A DNA stretch of 64,000 nt from Aspidiotus rigidus (taxonomy: Eukaryota > Arthropoda > Insecta > Hemiptera > Diaspididae): positions 26,551,501-26,615,500 of the forward strand of contig JAVHKY010000003.1 of the NCBI GenBank assembly GCA_035079385.1. Direction: 5' to 3'. The position numbers were made by a program, and so were the translations under genes. Under the pieces are notes generated by a model. The model was not told the origin of the DNA and did not search any database. It was given only the letters and a program-made list of their open reading frames with translations. Below are positions 1 through 9,062 of the stretch, piece after piece; the first letter of the stretch is position 1; each line of letters starts with the position of its first letter.

Positions 1-821
1 TGTGAAGTTTCTTTTCATTCGTTTACCTGGCCTTTCTTCAACCTGCTAGCTCAAGAAGAGAATAATAGATTTAAGTTCATCTTAGCACCAAATAAGAAGA
101 ACTAAAAAGAAAAATTTGTATCCGTTTTCTGACTGGAATATATCGCCAGATAGAAAGTAAAAGTGCTCTGTAGATTGAAATGAAAGAAATTTTAAATTTA
201 AAAAATACGGATTTTTTTCATAGTTTTTTTTAAATAACATTCTCGACAGCGTGTACGACAAGATTTTTCTGAAAATAATTATCACCTTCATACATTTTCA
301 ATTTAGAAGTTTCGTGAATGTTGAATATGATAAGTAGATTGGAGTTCGTGGAGCGATTCCGGATTGGTACACGACCCATAAGACAAACCGGGGTTAAGTG
401 TTGTGATCAAATAATTTATTGGTATTTCAGTATCGATGGTAGAGAAGCTCGAGTTGAAGGTCGAGAACCAATTGTAACAAATTCTAAAATTAATTTAGGA
501 AACTCGGGGCAGAATGTCATATTCTGCTATTTTTTAAATTAAAATTCAGGTACTTAGCGAGGTATTATTATCTGAAGTTTCGTCAATTTGTTCATTTATG
601 AGTTCATATTATGTGGATATTGAAATTGTCATAGAATACCAAGTTTAATTATAATATAGGTATACATAATTTTCAAATTTTCAGCTCGACACGTCTCGAT
701 CCTGGGTCATACTGTAGAGAATTAATTTAACTAAGAAAAACTGTTTCTAGTCGCTAGTGTACTACATTTTTATTTTAAATTGTATTCCATAGTCCAAATC
801 ACGATATTGTTTTGTTTGTAG
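1..821. other. 5' flank or intron of the RING gene, no confident exon
   Basis: The first half of the RING domain (the first Cys-x2-Cys pair) must be encoded upstream of 822. No exon here could be assigned with confidence. An open stretch on the + strand at 318-542 has exon-like edges but no recognisable domain. The sequence is otherwise AT-rich and unremarkable. Confidence 0.5.
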
Positions 822-1035
822 ACTGTGATAACAGATTGTAATCATACTTTTTGTAAGAGTTGTCTCCTTCGATGGGAAAAAGAAAATCCCAGTTTTCCAA
901 GATGTGCATTCTGTCGTAATGCCCACCCAAAAAATATGAATGCCGCAGTCATTGATTCGTTCCTTGGTAAAGTTATGCCGTTCCTCTCAACACCTGTAAT
1001 GCAAGCTTGGGAACAAGTCTACAATGAAAGACAAG
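822..1035 (+). CDS. RING-finger E3 ubiquitin ligase, exon with second half of RING domain (gene partial at 5' end)
   Basis: The exon opens after a TTTGTAG acceptor and reads TVITDCNHTFCKSC, then RCAFC about 20 residues on. This supplies the C-x-H-x2-C-x2-C and final C-x2-C zinc ligands of a C3HC4 RING. The first Cys pair is missing and must lie in an upstream exon. A helix-like stretch after the RING (VIDSFLGKVMPFLS ... EQVYNERQ) resembles the region following the RING in RNF8/CHFR-type ligases; that assignment is an inference. The exon ends at CAAG/gtttga in phase 1, and the next exon at 1559 restores the frame. RING ligases bind an E2 and transfer ubiquitin; the substrate here is unknown. 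The gene converges on WDR18. Confidence 0.8.
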
Positions 1036-1292
1036 GTTTGATGAATTATTTTCTAATTCATTGTTATCTTCCTCTTGGGGTAAAGATCTACCTAACTACA
1101 TATTAGAGACTTAAGATAGATGTCTTAATTTGTACTCGCGTGCGTACTTTCTAATTTTGATATTTGAAAATGCTCTATTCTTTTTCCTCACGTAATGTAT
1201 TGCATGTTCTTGAATGAGTTCGAAAAATGTTGGAATAAAGGTCGTTCTATCGTCGAACCTCAATAATTATTTTCACTTAGAAGAACTCATCA

Positions 1293-1428
1293 CGAACGAC
1301 AAAATTTGTTTGAAATTTTACGATGATTGCAAAATAAGCAGAAATAATACAAAAATTGCTGATTTGTATTATTCTTCTTTAGCTTATTCTGCGATCATCG
1401 TAAAATTTCAGTGAAATCTTGTCGCTTG
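1293..1428. repeat. Palindromic MITE-like hairpin in RING gene intron
   Basis: The two halves are inverted copies. GAAATTTTACGATGATTGC at about 1311 pairs with GCGATCATCGTAAAATTTC near 1410, and the pairing runs on to a GCGACAAGATTT-like end. The loop is a few bases near 1365. It lies entirely inside the 1036-1558 intron. No coding capacity. Confidence 0.6.
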
Positions 1429-1558
1429 TAAAAAACTTGATTTATGAGTCGCAATTTCTTCTTGTTTTTCTTTCTCTTTTTCAACATCCCAAATAAAGAA
1501 ATGGACATTTGAATTTTATCAAAGTTTCATTCTTAACCGTCATATTTCCTGTATACAG

Positions 1559-1721
1559 CTCTGAAGTCAGTAAATTTGAAGAAAAGAAAACACGACTCAA
1601 ATGATGATGTCGTAATGCAAGGCAGAACTCTGATTGTAAACCTAGATGAAGACGACGATTCGTTGGATGAATCATTACACTGGCGCGAAGCTATTATAAA
1701 CTTGAGAAACGTTAGGCGCAA
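1559..1721 (+). CDS. RING-finger E3 ligase, penultimate exon with acidic tail
   Basis: The exon follows a GTATACAG acceptor and ends at a strong GTAAGT donor. Joining it to the previous exon (phase 1) gives a continuous frame: a basic patch (NLKKRKHDSNDD), then TLIVNLDEDDDSLDES, then HWREAIINLRNVRR. The basic stretch could act as a nuclear localisation signal. The hydrophobic core followed by acidic residues (LIVNLDEDDD) has the form of a SUMO-interacting motif. Both readings are inferences from composition. The exon ends with two bases of a codon completed at 1791. Confidence 0.8.
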
Positions 1722-1790
1722 GTAAGTGGAGATTTCCTTGTATGCGATGATAATAAACAAAAAATTTTTCATTCGTCATTTTTTGTCCAG

Positions 1791-1869
1791 TATGGGATCA
1801 AGATCATTTGTAGCTCGGCCAACGTCACAAGTTCCTGGCAGTTTTGTCGTAGATTTGACGGAAGATTAG
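1791..1869 (+). CDS. RING-finger E3 ligase, last exon, SIM-like C-terminus
   Basis: After a TTTTGTCCAG acceptor the phase is completed, and the exon reads 25 further residues to a TAG at 1867-1869. The protein ends FVVDLTED, a close match to the hydrophobic-core-plus-acidic pattern of SUMO-interacting motifs, as used by SUMO-targeted ubiquitin ligases. In RNF4 these motifs sit before the RING; here they follow it. Function is inferred from motif only. Confidence 0.8.
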
Positions 1870-2545
1870 CGGTCCTGAAAGAGATACGACAGTTTTAATT
1901 TCGAGATATTTTATTGAGTTTATCATCGTTCTTCATTTTTACTGTATTTCAATTAGCTATCGAAGACTTCAAAATTGAATGCAAAACTGTACGCTGTTAT
2001 TATGATCGGTTCTTTCGCATACTTAATTTTTTAATTTATTATAAAAACTATGATGTACCTGAAAATAACGACGTATTTGCATTCATGCATCGTGTTCCAA
2101 TTGACTAATACATCGTTATCGCTGGGGAAATATTAACTTATTCAATTCGATTTTCCTTGATAGAAAATCAGAACTTATAGGTTACGGTTACCTCGTTATT
2201 TATTTTTTCTCGTTCTAAATTCATTGATTTTTTCACCTTGAAATATGAATTTTCTGAATCTTAATATCATTAAAGTTTATCGTCACAATTGTAGAGATAA
2301 GTCATTGACGCCAAAAGCACGAAGATAAAAAACATTCCCTTTTTTGTGTTTGAAGAATCCTAATAATATTTTGTTTTGTACGCCTATTCGAATCATATTT
2401 TTTCATTATTTCAAGAGTGTCTTCCATGTTCGTGAACAATTTTGAATAAACTCTGATGACTGATATTCGTTTGTTTGCATTTTTCTTCCTCCCATATCGA
2501 TGAACTGCATACTCCATAACGCGAAATAAAAAACTGAATCAAAAT
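1870..2545. other. Convergent intergenic region between RING gene and WDR18
   Basis: About 680 bp separate the two stop codons of the converging genes. It should contain both 3' UTRs. Several AT-rich stretches could hold poly(A) signals, but none stands out. No ORF of interest. Confidence 0.6.
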
Positions 2546-3226
2546 TTATATAATGTTTTTTTTAGCTATAAGTTTCTTCCTTTTCGTGGAAGGAGTAACT
2601 TTATTGTTCCCATCATCCACTAAAATTTTATCTTTAGCAAAATTGTACAGCTCTCGATTGATTCGTCGTAATTCATCGATTTTTTCATTCAAAGCTGATA
2701 CATCTTCCACACGATCGTTCTTGGCATCTTGAAACTTATTTACGTAGTTATCGACAGGACACATTATTTCCAATGTTTGCGTATCTTGACTATCATCGTA
2801 ACGTTTCTGAAAGCTCTTGATAATGGTAGTTGGTTGTAGTTCATAAGCTTGCAACGATTCCGGTAACATTCTAACGAGCAAGTTTGAAATAACGCCTTTC
2901 ATCCGAATCGTCTTGATGAGTTGTTTGCTACTCACGTGCCACAATCGAATCGTTTCGTCCGCGGAACCAGATACCAATATCGTATCATCGATCGAGAAAG
3001 TTAAACAGGTAATTGCTTTCGTGTGCCCAGATAAAACTGTATTCGTTTGCGATTCTTTGTAATGGTATTCTAAACTTCGCGGAGGCTCTAAGAGCGAGAA
3101 CGAGTTTATGGTGCCGTCAAACATACCGACGAAAATACGGACCTCGGGAACGTCAACGACAATCGAATTCGGTTTTACGTCAAATACAATGGATAAAAGT
3201 TGAGTACCACTAGCAAGATCGTAAAT
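2546..3226 (-). CDS. WDR18: WDR18 homologue, exon 4 (C-terminal WD repeats and helix)
   Basis: This is the last and largest exon, starting after a TTACAG acceptor (- strand) and ending at the stop at 2546. It encodes two WD repeats, including HTKAITCLTFSIDDTILVSG and SADETIRLWHVSSKQLIKTI, followed by a C-terminal helix with LNEKIDELRRINRELYNFA. That helix closely matches the family's conserved tail (KINRDLFDF in human WDR18). WDR18 (yeast Ipi3) partners PELP1 and TEX10 in the nucleolar Rix1/rixosome complex and acts in 60S ribosomal subunit maturation and ITS2 processing. The four exons give 431 aa against 432 aa in human, so the gene appears complete and intact. Confidence 0.93.
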   Translation of the reverse strand: MYDLASGTQLLSIVFDVKPNSIVVDVPEVRIFVGMFDGTINSFSLLEPPRSLEYHYKESQTNTVLSGHTKAITCLTFSIDDTILVSGSADETIRLWHVSSKQLIKTIRMKGVISNLLVRMLPESLQAYELQPTTIIKSFQKRYDDSQDTQTLEIMCPVDNYVNKFQDAKNDRVEDVSALNEKIDELRRINRELYNFAKDKILVDDGNNKVTPSTKRKKLIAKKNII

Positions 3227-3296
3227 CTGTAAGATGAAACGATAACTATAAGTGTATTAAAATTTACAGGTGTGTTATTCGTACGCTCCAACATAC

Positions 3297-3508
3297 CCTA
3301 CAAGTTTTATCAGCTGATGCAGTGAAAAGTCGAGCGCGAAGTCCTCCGTGACCAATGTACAAGTCAGTGATTCTGACAGAATGATGCGAAAATGTGAAGC
3401 GAGGCTCTACTTGAGAAGTGGAATTATTTGAACGGAATCCAAGGTAAGTGTAATCGGACGAGATGAGATGCGAGAGCTTCCATACACATACGAGACCATC
3501 TTCTCCAC
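3297..3508 (-). CDS. WDR18: WDR18 homologue, exon 3 (central WD repeats)
   Basis: Flanked by a CTCTAG acceptor and a GG/GTATGT donor (- strand). It starts by completing a Gly codon and reads GEDGLVCVWKLSHL, then HHSVRITDLYIGHGG and FTASADKTCR. These are two WD-repeat cores, with VWKL and the Ser-Ala-Asp-Lys-Thr turn. Phases agree with exons 2 and 4. A short linker with Ser/Asn between the blades corresponds to the variable insertion seen in the family. Confidence 0.92.
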
Positions 3509-3583
3509 CTAGAGCGAAGTTAAATAATTCAGGAAACTATTCGATAAGAAAATTAAGAAGTACATCCTTGTATAATATTTCAC

Positions 3584-3677
3584 CTGTTACTAAATCAGAT
3601 CCATCGTGTGACCAACGTATGACGGTCACCGTTTGGTAATGACTGCTAACGGTATTCAGAAGCTTTCCATTAGATAA
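3584..3677 (-). CDS. WDR18: WDR18 homologue, exon 2
   Basis: A 94-nt exon with a TTTGTTTAG acceptor and an ACAG/GTGAAA donor (- strand). It encodes LSNGKLLNTVSSHYQTVTVI and RWSHDGSDLVTG, a canonical WD blade with the Trp-Ser-His-Asp-Gly turn. It continues exon 1 in phase 0 and passes one base to exon 3. Confidence 0.92.
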
Positions 3678-3754
3678 CTAAACAAAAGGAAGGTATGTTT
3701 ATAACAGAATTTACTTTGAGAAAATAAAGAAGTAGTAACAGAATGATTTCTTAC

Positions 3755-4063
3755 CTGCCAAATAAGTAATTTTTCAGCGGTCGAGACAGCAATGAATAAT
3801 TCGTCAGGACTGACAGCGCAGCAACCTACAACACCTGGACAAACCATTCGTACAGACTGTAATCTCTCTTGACTATTAATTAGCCATGTATGAATTAATG
3901 GCCCCTTCTCAGCGGCAACAACGTGATCTTTAAGCACGCTCAGGCATTTTGGTGGAACCGCATTGCTCTTATAATGCATCAATGCAGTGCCGACCCGCAA
4001 ATCGAATACGTTGATGTTGCCGAACGAATCCGAAGCAAATATGGTGTCGACTTTGGACGTCAT
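3755..4063 (-). CDS. WDR18: WDR18 homologue, exon 1 with start codon
   Basis: The start codon at 4063 is the first ATG of the open frame. The N-terminus is MTSKVDTIFASDSFGNINVF, followed by LIHTWLINSQERLQ and VRMVCPGVVGCCAVSPDELF. The MVCPG...SP segment matches the conserved IMCPGPVTCLTASP of WDR18. The exon ends LLIWQ at a CAG/GTAAGA donor (- strand). The 5' flank is AT-rich, and no TATA box or initiator could be assigned. Confidence 0.93.
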
Positions 4064-7000
4064 TTTCCTTGATTAATCAAACAAATTGTACTATTTAAAA
4101 GATTTCATTCTACGTTTCAGAAAAATCATTGACCATGCTGGAAAATATTATCAGAGAATTATAAGCATGACTATATTTTGTAAACAACTTTGTATAGACA
4201 GAATACAAAATGTAATGCTGCCTGCTGCTGGAATGAAAAACTTCTTGTGATGTAGGTAGTGCTAGTGTCGAGAATTTTTAAGAAGTTGAAAATAAAAGGA
4301 ATACGTTGAACTGTTCGTAGTACTTCCTATTTCCTTTTTTTTTTTTCTTTTTATTTATTCAATGGAATTTGCAAATTTTGAAAAATTATGTGAAAATCCA
4401 AGAGCAAGAAGAAATAAAATGAAATTTTTTATCTAGCTCTAGAATTGCTACGGTGTTGAAATTTTTGTCGCAAATGGTTCTAAATCTAAGAAAACATAAA
4501 GCAAAATAGAAACAACCTACGTTTGTACGTATCTACAGCAAAAAGATCACAGCCTGTTGTTCTGCAAATAATCAAAGTACGTAACGAAAAATGTGTCTCG
4601 CAGCTTCTTTCTTCCTCTTTTAAAATGAAAATCTCATTACCGGTAATGGGCAATAAATCTCCTGTCCGAATGTTTTTGTTATTATTTCTTTCAATTCGAT
4701 CTTTTATAGTATTACACATAAATGTTTTGAATTAGGTATTACATGCGAGTATTGAAACTAGGTAGGAGGTAGGCTATTTGAATTTGAAAGATTATTTCTT
4801 TTCGATGTTTCACTTCATCAACGAAACTGGATCTAGAAACATGTAAAATTCAATGAATTTATCTACTTGTGACGCCTGAAAACTATTTCTGGAATTCGAC
4901 GTTATCTGGACAGAAACTAATTTTGCAGAAAGGAAGAATGGGACTGATGGGATTAATCTCGCGAATAATAGTTCTATTCTAATATTAAGTATAAGTTACA
5001 GTTCATTTTTTTCAATAGGTATTCAAAAAATTACTTCGTACCTACTAAATTGCGTCTGAATAAATTTACCTCGCAATTTCAAGATTTTTTGGAAATTTTA
5101 GCTCATTTAGGCATCATCTTTTTCCCCCCTTCTCAACGAACAAGTATACTTATTATTTACTTATTACAAAATTGTTTATATTTTCTTTGCTTGGCAATAA
5201 GAAGTACGCAGAATTATATCGATCTCGTTTCAATCATCTTCCTTCATGAGTTCGATCAACTTTTGTCGTATTATGGTAATGAATAATTCAGATATGAAAA
5301 AATCGAATGGAAATCTTGATTGAACAGTAAGAAAATGCTTCTTCACCAAACCCGAAGTTTAAGTAATCTAGTATTTATTATTACAAAAAGGCTTCGCTCG
5401 ATACACGTTACAAAGGTATTAACTTATCATCAAGCGAATTACCAACTTATAACGCAGAATTAACGAAAAAATAGCGATATATCATTAACGAATTTTCGAA
5501 TTCTAGTTCTACATCGGGTTGAAATTTGAAATGAATCGACAACTTTTTCTTTACCTAATTGTTCATTGCTCCTATCTTCTTAAATCACACGACGGTTAAT
5601 TTTTAATATTTGCAGGAAATGATTTTTATTCTCACTTATCTAGAATAATGGGACCGGTACCCACAACCTAAATTTTTTCGATAGGCTCAGAATTTTGAAG
5701 TGCTTTTAATTTCTCAGTGAAGATTATTATTGGGAGTAGTTGAAGTTTGCATTTTTTTTTTCTGATTTCCTTATTTGTTTCGCATAGGTATATTATATTA
5801 TTCGAAGAATACTTTTTTTCGCGTAAATATATTATTTGAAGAATCATTTCTAGTTGAAAAATTGACAAAAAAAACTAACTGACTGTTGGTATAAGAAACA
5901 TATGTTTTTGTGATCAAAAATATTGATTCGTGTACCTATATTAAACACAACCGCGACGTAAACAATCATTTTCGTATTGGTACTGGTAGGTACTTTTATT
6001 CGTGACTAGTCTGGTGATTTTTACAGAACTTCAAATTTTTTTATACTTTCAAAATTTCTTTCGGATATAGCTTTATTGGTAACATGGCAGAGGTACACAA
6101 TGCAGATAGAATACCGACATCATCAAATTTAATTAGGAACAATAAATACTTTTTCGAAACAAATGACCGGAATATAGATGATCGGTATTTTTGGAAAAGA
6201 ATACTTCGGTAATAACTTTAAATAGGTAATATGATTATAGGCCTACCTACTTATTATTTGTTGAGAAAACTATATCATACTCGGGTCTAAAAATGTACCT
6301 GCAGTGAATTGCATAAATACAGTCCTTGAGAAAAAAAAAACTAGATTGATTGCCATCCGGATCTTTTACGTTTCGTTTTGATTTTGAGTTTTTTTAAAAT
6401 AACGGAAATCAAACTAATCATTTTTTCGATTACCGGAGCACAAAAGATCAACAGCACAAGAGATACAGATTTTCCTAATCTCAAGATCTGAAACTCGAAA
6501 GATACTCATCTTCTTGTTCCACTCTAATCTGAAAACTGAAAGATTTTGGTTTCTTTTTTCCTGTCGAGATCCGGAATTCAGAAGTATCCCCTCAAATAAT
6601 CATATAAGAAGTTCCCATAGTACCCTGCTCTGCACCAATGAGACGTAACAAACATATTACCACAATGACAACAATGATGGACAACAGAAGAAATTGATAT
6701 ATATATATTCGGGATGAGAATTACTTTTCGGTTGGGTACAAAAGCGTTCTAAATAGGAATATAAATAATATTTCCTATCTATAGGCCTAAACACTTATAA
6801 ACTAATGAGACTTTTTGTCATTCACGTTTTTATTTATTTATTTTTTTAGTCCGAAGTTTTATTATTACGTAAATATACCCAACTTGGAAAATAATATAGG
6901 GATTTTTTCTTCGATAAATTTTAATAATGGATGGATTTGCCGTAGGTATACCTATTTATTTTTTTATAGAAAACATGTGAATCAAAATACTTATACTGCA

Positions 7001-7435
7001 CTTCTTTCTAACAATCGTCGTGACGTCTGATGTAAGTATTTAAATATATTATGTATGAGAAAAGAAAAAATGATAAACAGAGAAAACTTGAGAAAACACA
7101 ATGCAGATTTGAGGAAGATATTTCACGCTTCGTATGTTTCCAAGGAAATGTAAATGCTTTTTCGTGAAAATGAATGAAAAGAATTTACTGTAACTCGAAA
7201 TGAGCTAGGTATTCCAAACTGTTAATACCTAGATTTATCTAAATTTTGCTTTTTAATAAATTATTTTCTTCATGATATTCAAAGTACCTACCTAGACAAA
7301 CGAAATACTACGTTTTGGACAAAATTAATGACTATACATAGTTGTATTGAACTTCACAGAATTTTAATGCTGATGTTATCACTCAAATCACAAATCATAG
7401 AAATTCTTCCGAAGACAGCTAGATGCTAATAATCT
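4064..7435. other. Intergenic, no gene recognised
   Basis: About 3.4 kb of AT-rich sequence separates the divergent 5' end of WDR18 from the 3' end of the proline-rich gene. Short open frames at 4486-4735, 5050-5286 and 6815-7030 lack domains, splice partners or codon bias. No repeat of the families found elsewhere was recognised here. Confidence 0.55.
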
Positions 7436-7668
7436 TTATCGACTGTGTCCAGGCGAAGGTGGTTGGGTTCGTGGACTTCGTGGTGGCGGAGTAGGTGGTG
7501 ATGGAGGAGTAGGTGGTGGTGGTGGTGGCGGTGGAGTATATTCATGCTTGGGTGAGGAGGGCGGGGGTGGAGGCGGATAGTATTCATGACTACAAGGCTG
7601 TGCAGACACTTGATAATTACTGCCACTGCTTGCGAATGTTATAATAGTCGTTTTCGCAATCAATTTGC
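7436..7668 (-). CDS. Small secreted proline-rich protein, exon 2
   Basis: The exon begins after a TTTTTACAG acceptor (- strand) and runs to a TAA at 7436-7438. It encodes the mature part of a 96-aa protein: a short hydrophobic/Thr stretch (KTTIITFASSG), a single Cys (QPCSHEYY), then runs of Pro broken by HEYTPPP, SPPTPPP and TQPPSP. Low-complexity Pro-rich secreted proteins of this kind in arthropods include cuticle, salivary and silk-gland products. The family is not recognised. The splice junction restores one continuous frame with exon 1. Confidence 0.7.
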
Positions 7669-7813
7669 CTGTAAAAACCAGAAAAAAATTAGTGTCTTTA
7701 AGATTATGAAATCGTTATTAATTTTGATTTATTATGCATAGTACACATAGAGAAATATGCACCTAGATAAATGCCCACCGCATCCTCAGTGTCTCGTGTG
7801 TATGATACATTAC

Positions 7814-7871
7814 CTGTGCGAACGGTACTGAATAAAACTAATGAGCAAACAATTGGAATGTAGAATCTCAT
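7814..7871 (-). CDS. Small secreted proline-rich protein, exon 1 (signal peptide)
   Basis: The ATG at 7871 opens MRFYIPIVCSLVLFSTVRTG. It has a basic N-terminus and a hydrophobic core, followed by a GTAATG donor (- strand). This is a textbook signal peptide, with cleavage plausible near the exon junction. A short first exon that carries only the signal peptide is common for arthropod secreted proteins. The gap to exon 2 is a 145-bp intron. Confidence 0.7.
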
Positions 7872-7944
7872 CGTGACCTTTAGGGGGAAAAAATTTAAAA
7901 AATATTCTCCACGATTAGTAGATACATAATGAGAGTTCTTTCTA

Positions 7945-8290
7945 TGTCTACACAGCTCGGTGGTCGAATTCTTCCTAGTCCAAAATAATAATTTAATTCG
8001 AGAATTAAATTATTTCCAAATACCTCACCTAATTAATATTGCTTGAAAGTTAGATTTTTCTGAGCCCTTCCTCCTCTTAAATATAGCTTGGAACTCTAAA
8101 TTTTTCTAAGCCCAACCCCTGATACACATGAAGCTCAATGATCGAAACTTCTTCAATCCACCCCTGAAATTTTTCCGTGCTCCCTATCGTAGGTAGTATT
8201 CATCTATCTCTAAATTTTTTTAAGTATCCTTCTCTTATATGAAATGCGAAATTCTAGATTTCTTTATCTATTCCTCATATTATGTGTGGC
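7945..8290 (+). repeat. Decayed D-repeat minisatellite units
   Basis: Degenerate copies of the 45-bp unit (agctcg..gtcgaaatttttctaagtcc) occur at about 7953, 8082, 8130 and 8200, with many substitutions. Clearer copies of this family are at 29511-29735, 36950, 39550-39850 and 44590-44930. No coding function. Confidence 0.5.
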
Positions 8291-8688
8291 ATGAGAATCA
8301 AAATTTTCACGAGTCCTAAGATCAAAAGAACTGGAAAAAGGTAAAAAAAAAGAAAAGAAAAGGAGGTAATTTTTTTGTCAAATCTCTAATCAGGTCCGGT
8401 TGAATCAGAACAATCCGAGCAGCAGACAGCATGCATTTTCCACCCCCTCCAAAAAAAAAATAAATAAATAAAATAGAATAGTTGCATTATTTCTAAGTAG
8501 TCAATTTAAATGAGATATTTTTTTTTTTATTTATGATGACAGAATTGAGAAACTTGCAATAATTCGGAAATGGTTGACAAAAGTTTCTTCTGAATGGATT
8601 TTTCAAGTCCCATCTATCGTTTTACTTATTCAGCTCATCAAAAAAATTCATTGAAACTTATTATTTATATTGTATGAATAGAGACAGG

Positions 8689-8962
8689 AATCCTTTGTAT
8701 CAGACACTTTTTTCCTGAAGGGCGAAATCGATATGAGTGAAAATGAAGTTTCACCCGATTTCAGGCAAAATTAAGTGATTTCAAACAAAATCTCCATGAT
8801 TTAGTGTAAAATGTTTCCAACTAAAATTTTCGACGATTTCGGCATTTTTCGGCAAAATTGAATGTTTTTTTCCTGCGTCCCATTCATCGTATGATTCAAT
8901 TCTCATTCTTTACTCTCATCGATTTCGCCCTTCAGGAAAAAAAGTTTCAAATACGGCAGATT
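8689..8962. repeat. MITE-like inverted repeat
   Basis: An inverted pair of about 40 bp, TTTCCTGAAGGGCGAAATCG (about 8711) and CGATTTCGCCCTTCAGGAAA (about 8920), encloses some 180 bp of AT-rich sequence with short self-similar 'tttcgg' motifs. No ORF, and no clear target-site duplication. Confidence 0.6.
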
Positions 8963-9062
8963 TTGTTTTCTAGTGACAAAAAATTAACAAAGAGTCGGCA
9001 AAAAATACATGGCTGTATGAACTATCCGCTATTGTCCAATTTTTTTTTTTTTGTAACTTGAA

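Noticed and set aside
318..542. Open frame on + strand upstream of the RING exon, with a vague resemblance to an FHA domain (RFRIGTRP..., KINLGN)
   Set aside because: The frame ends at a stop before any good donor, the key Ser-Arg-His core of FHA is absent, and the link to the RING exon cannot be shown.
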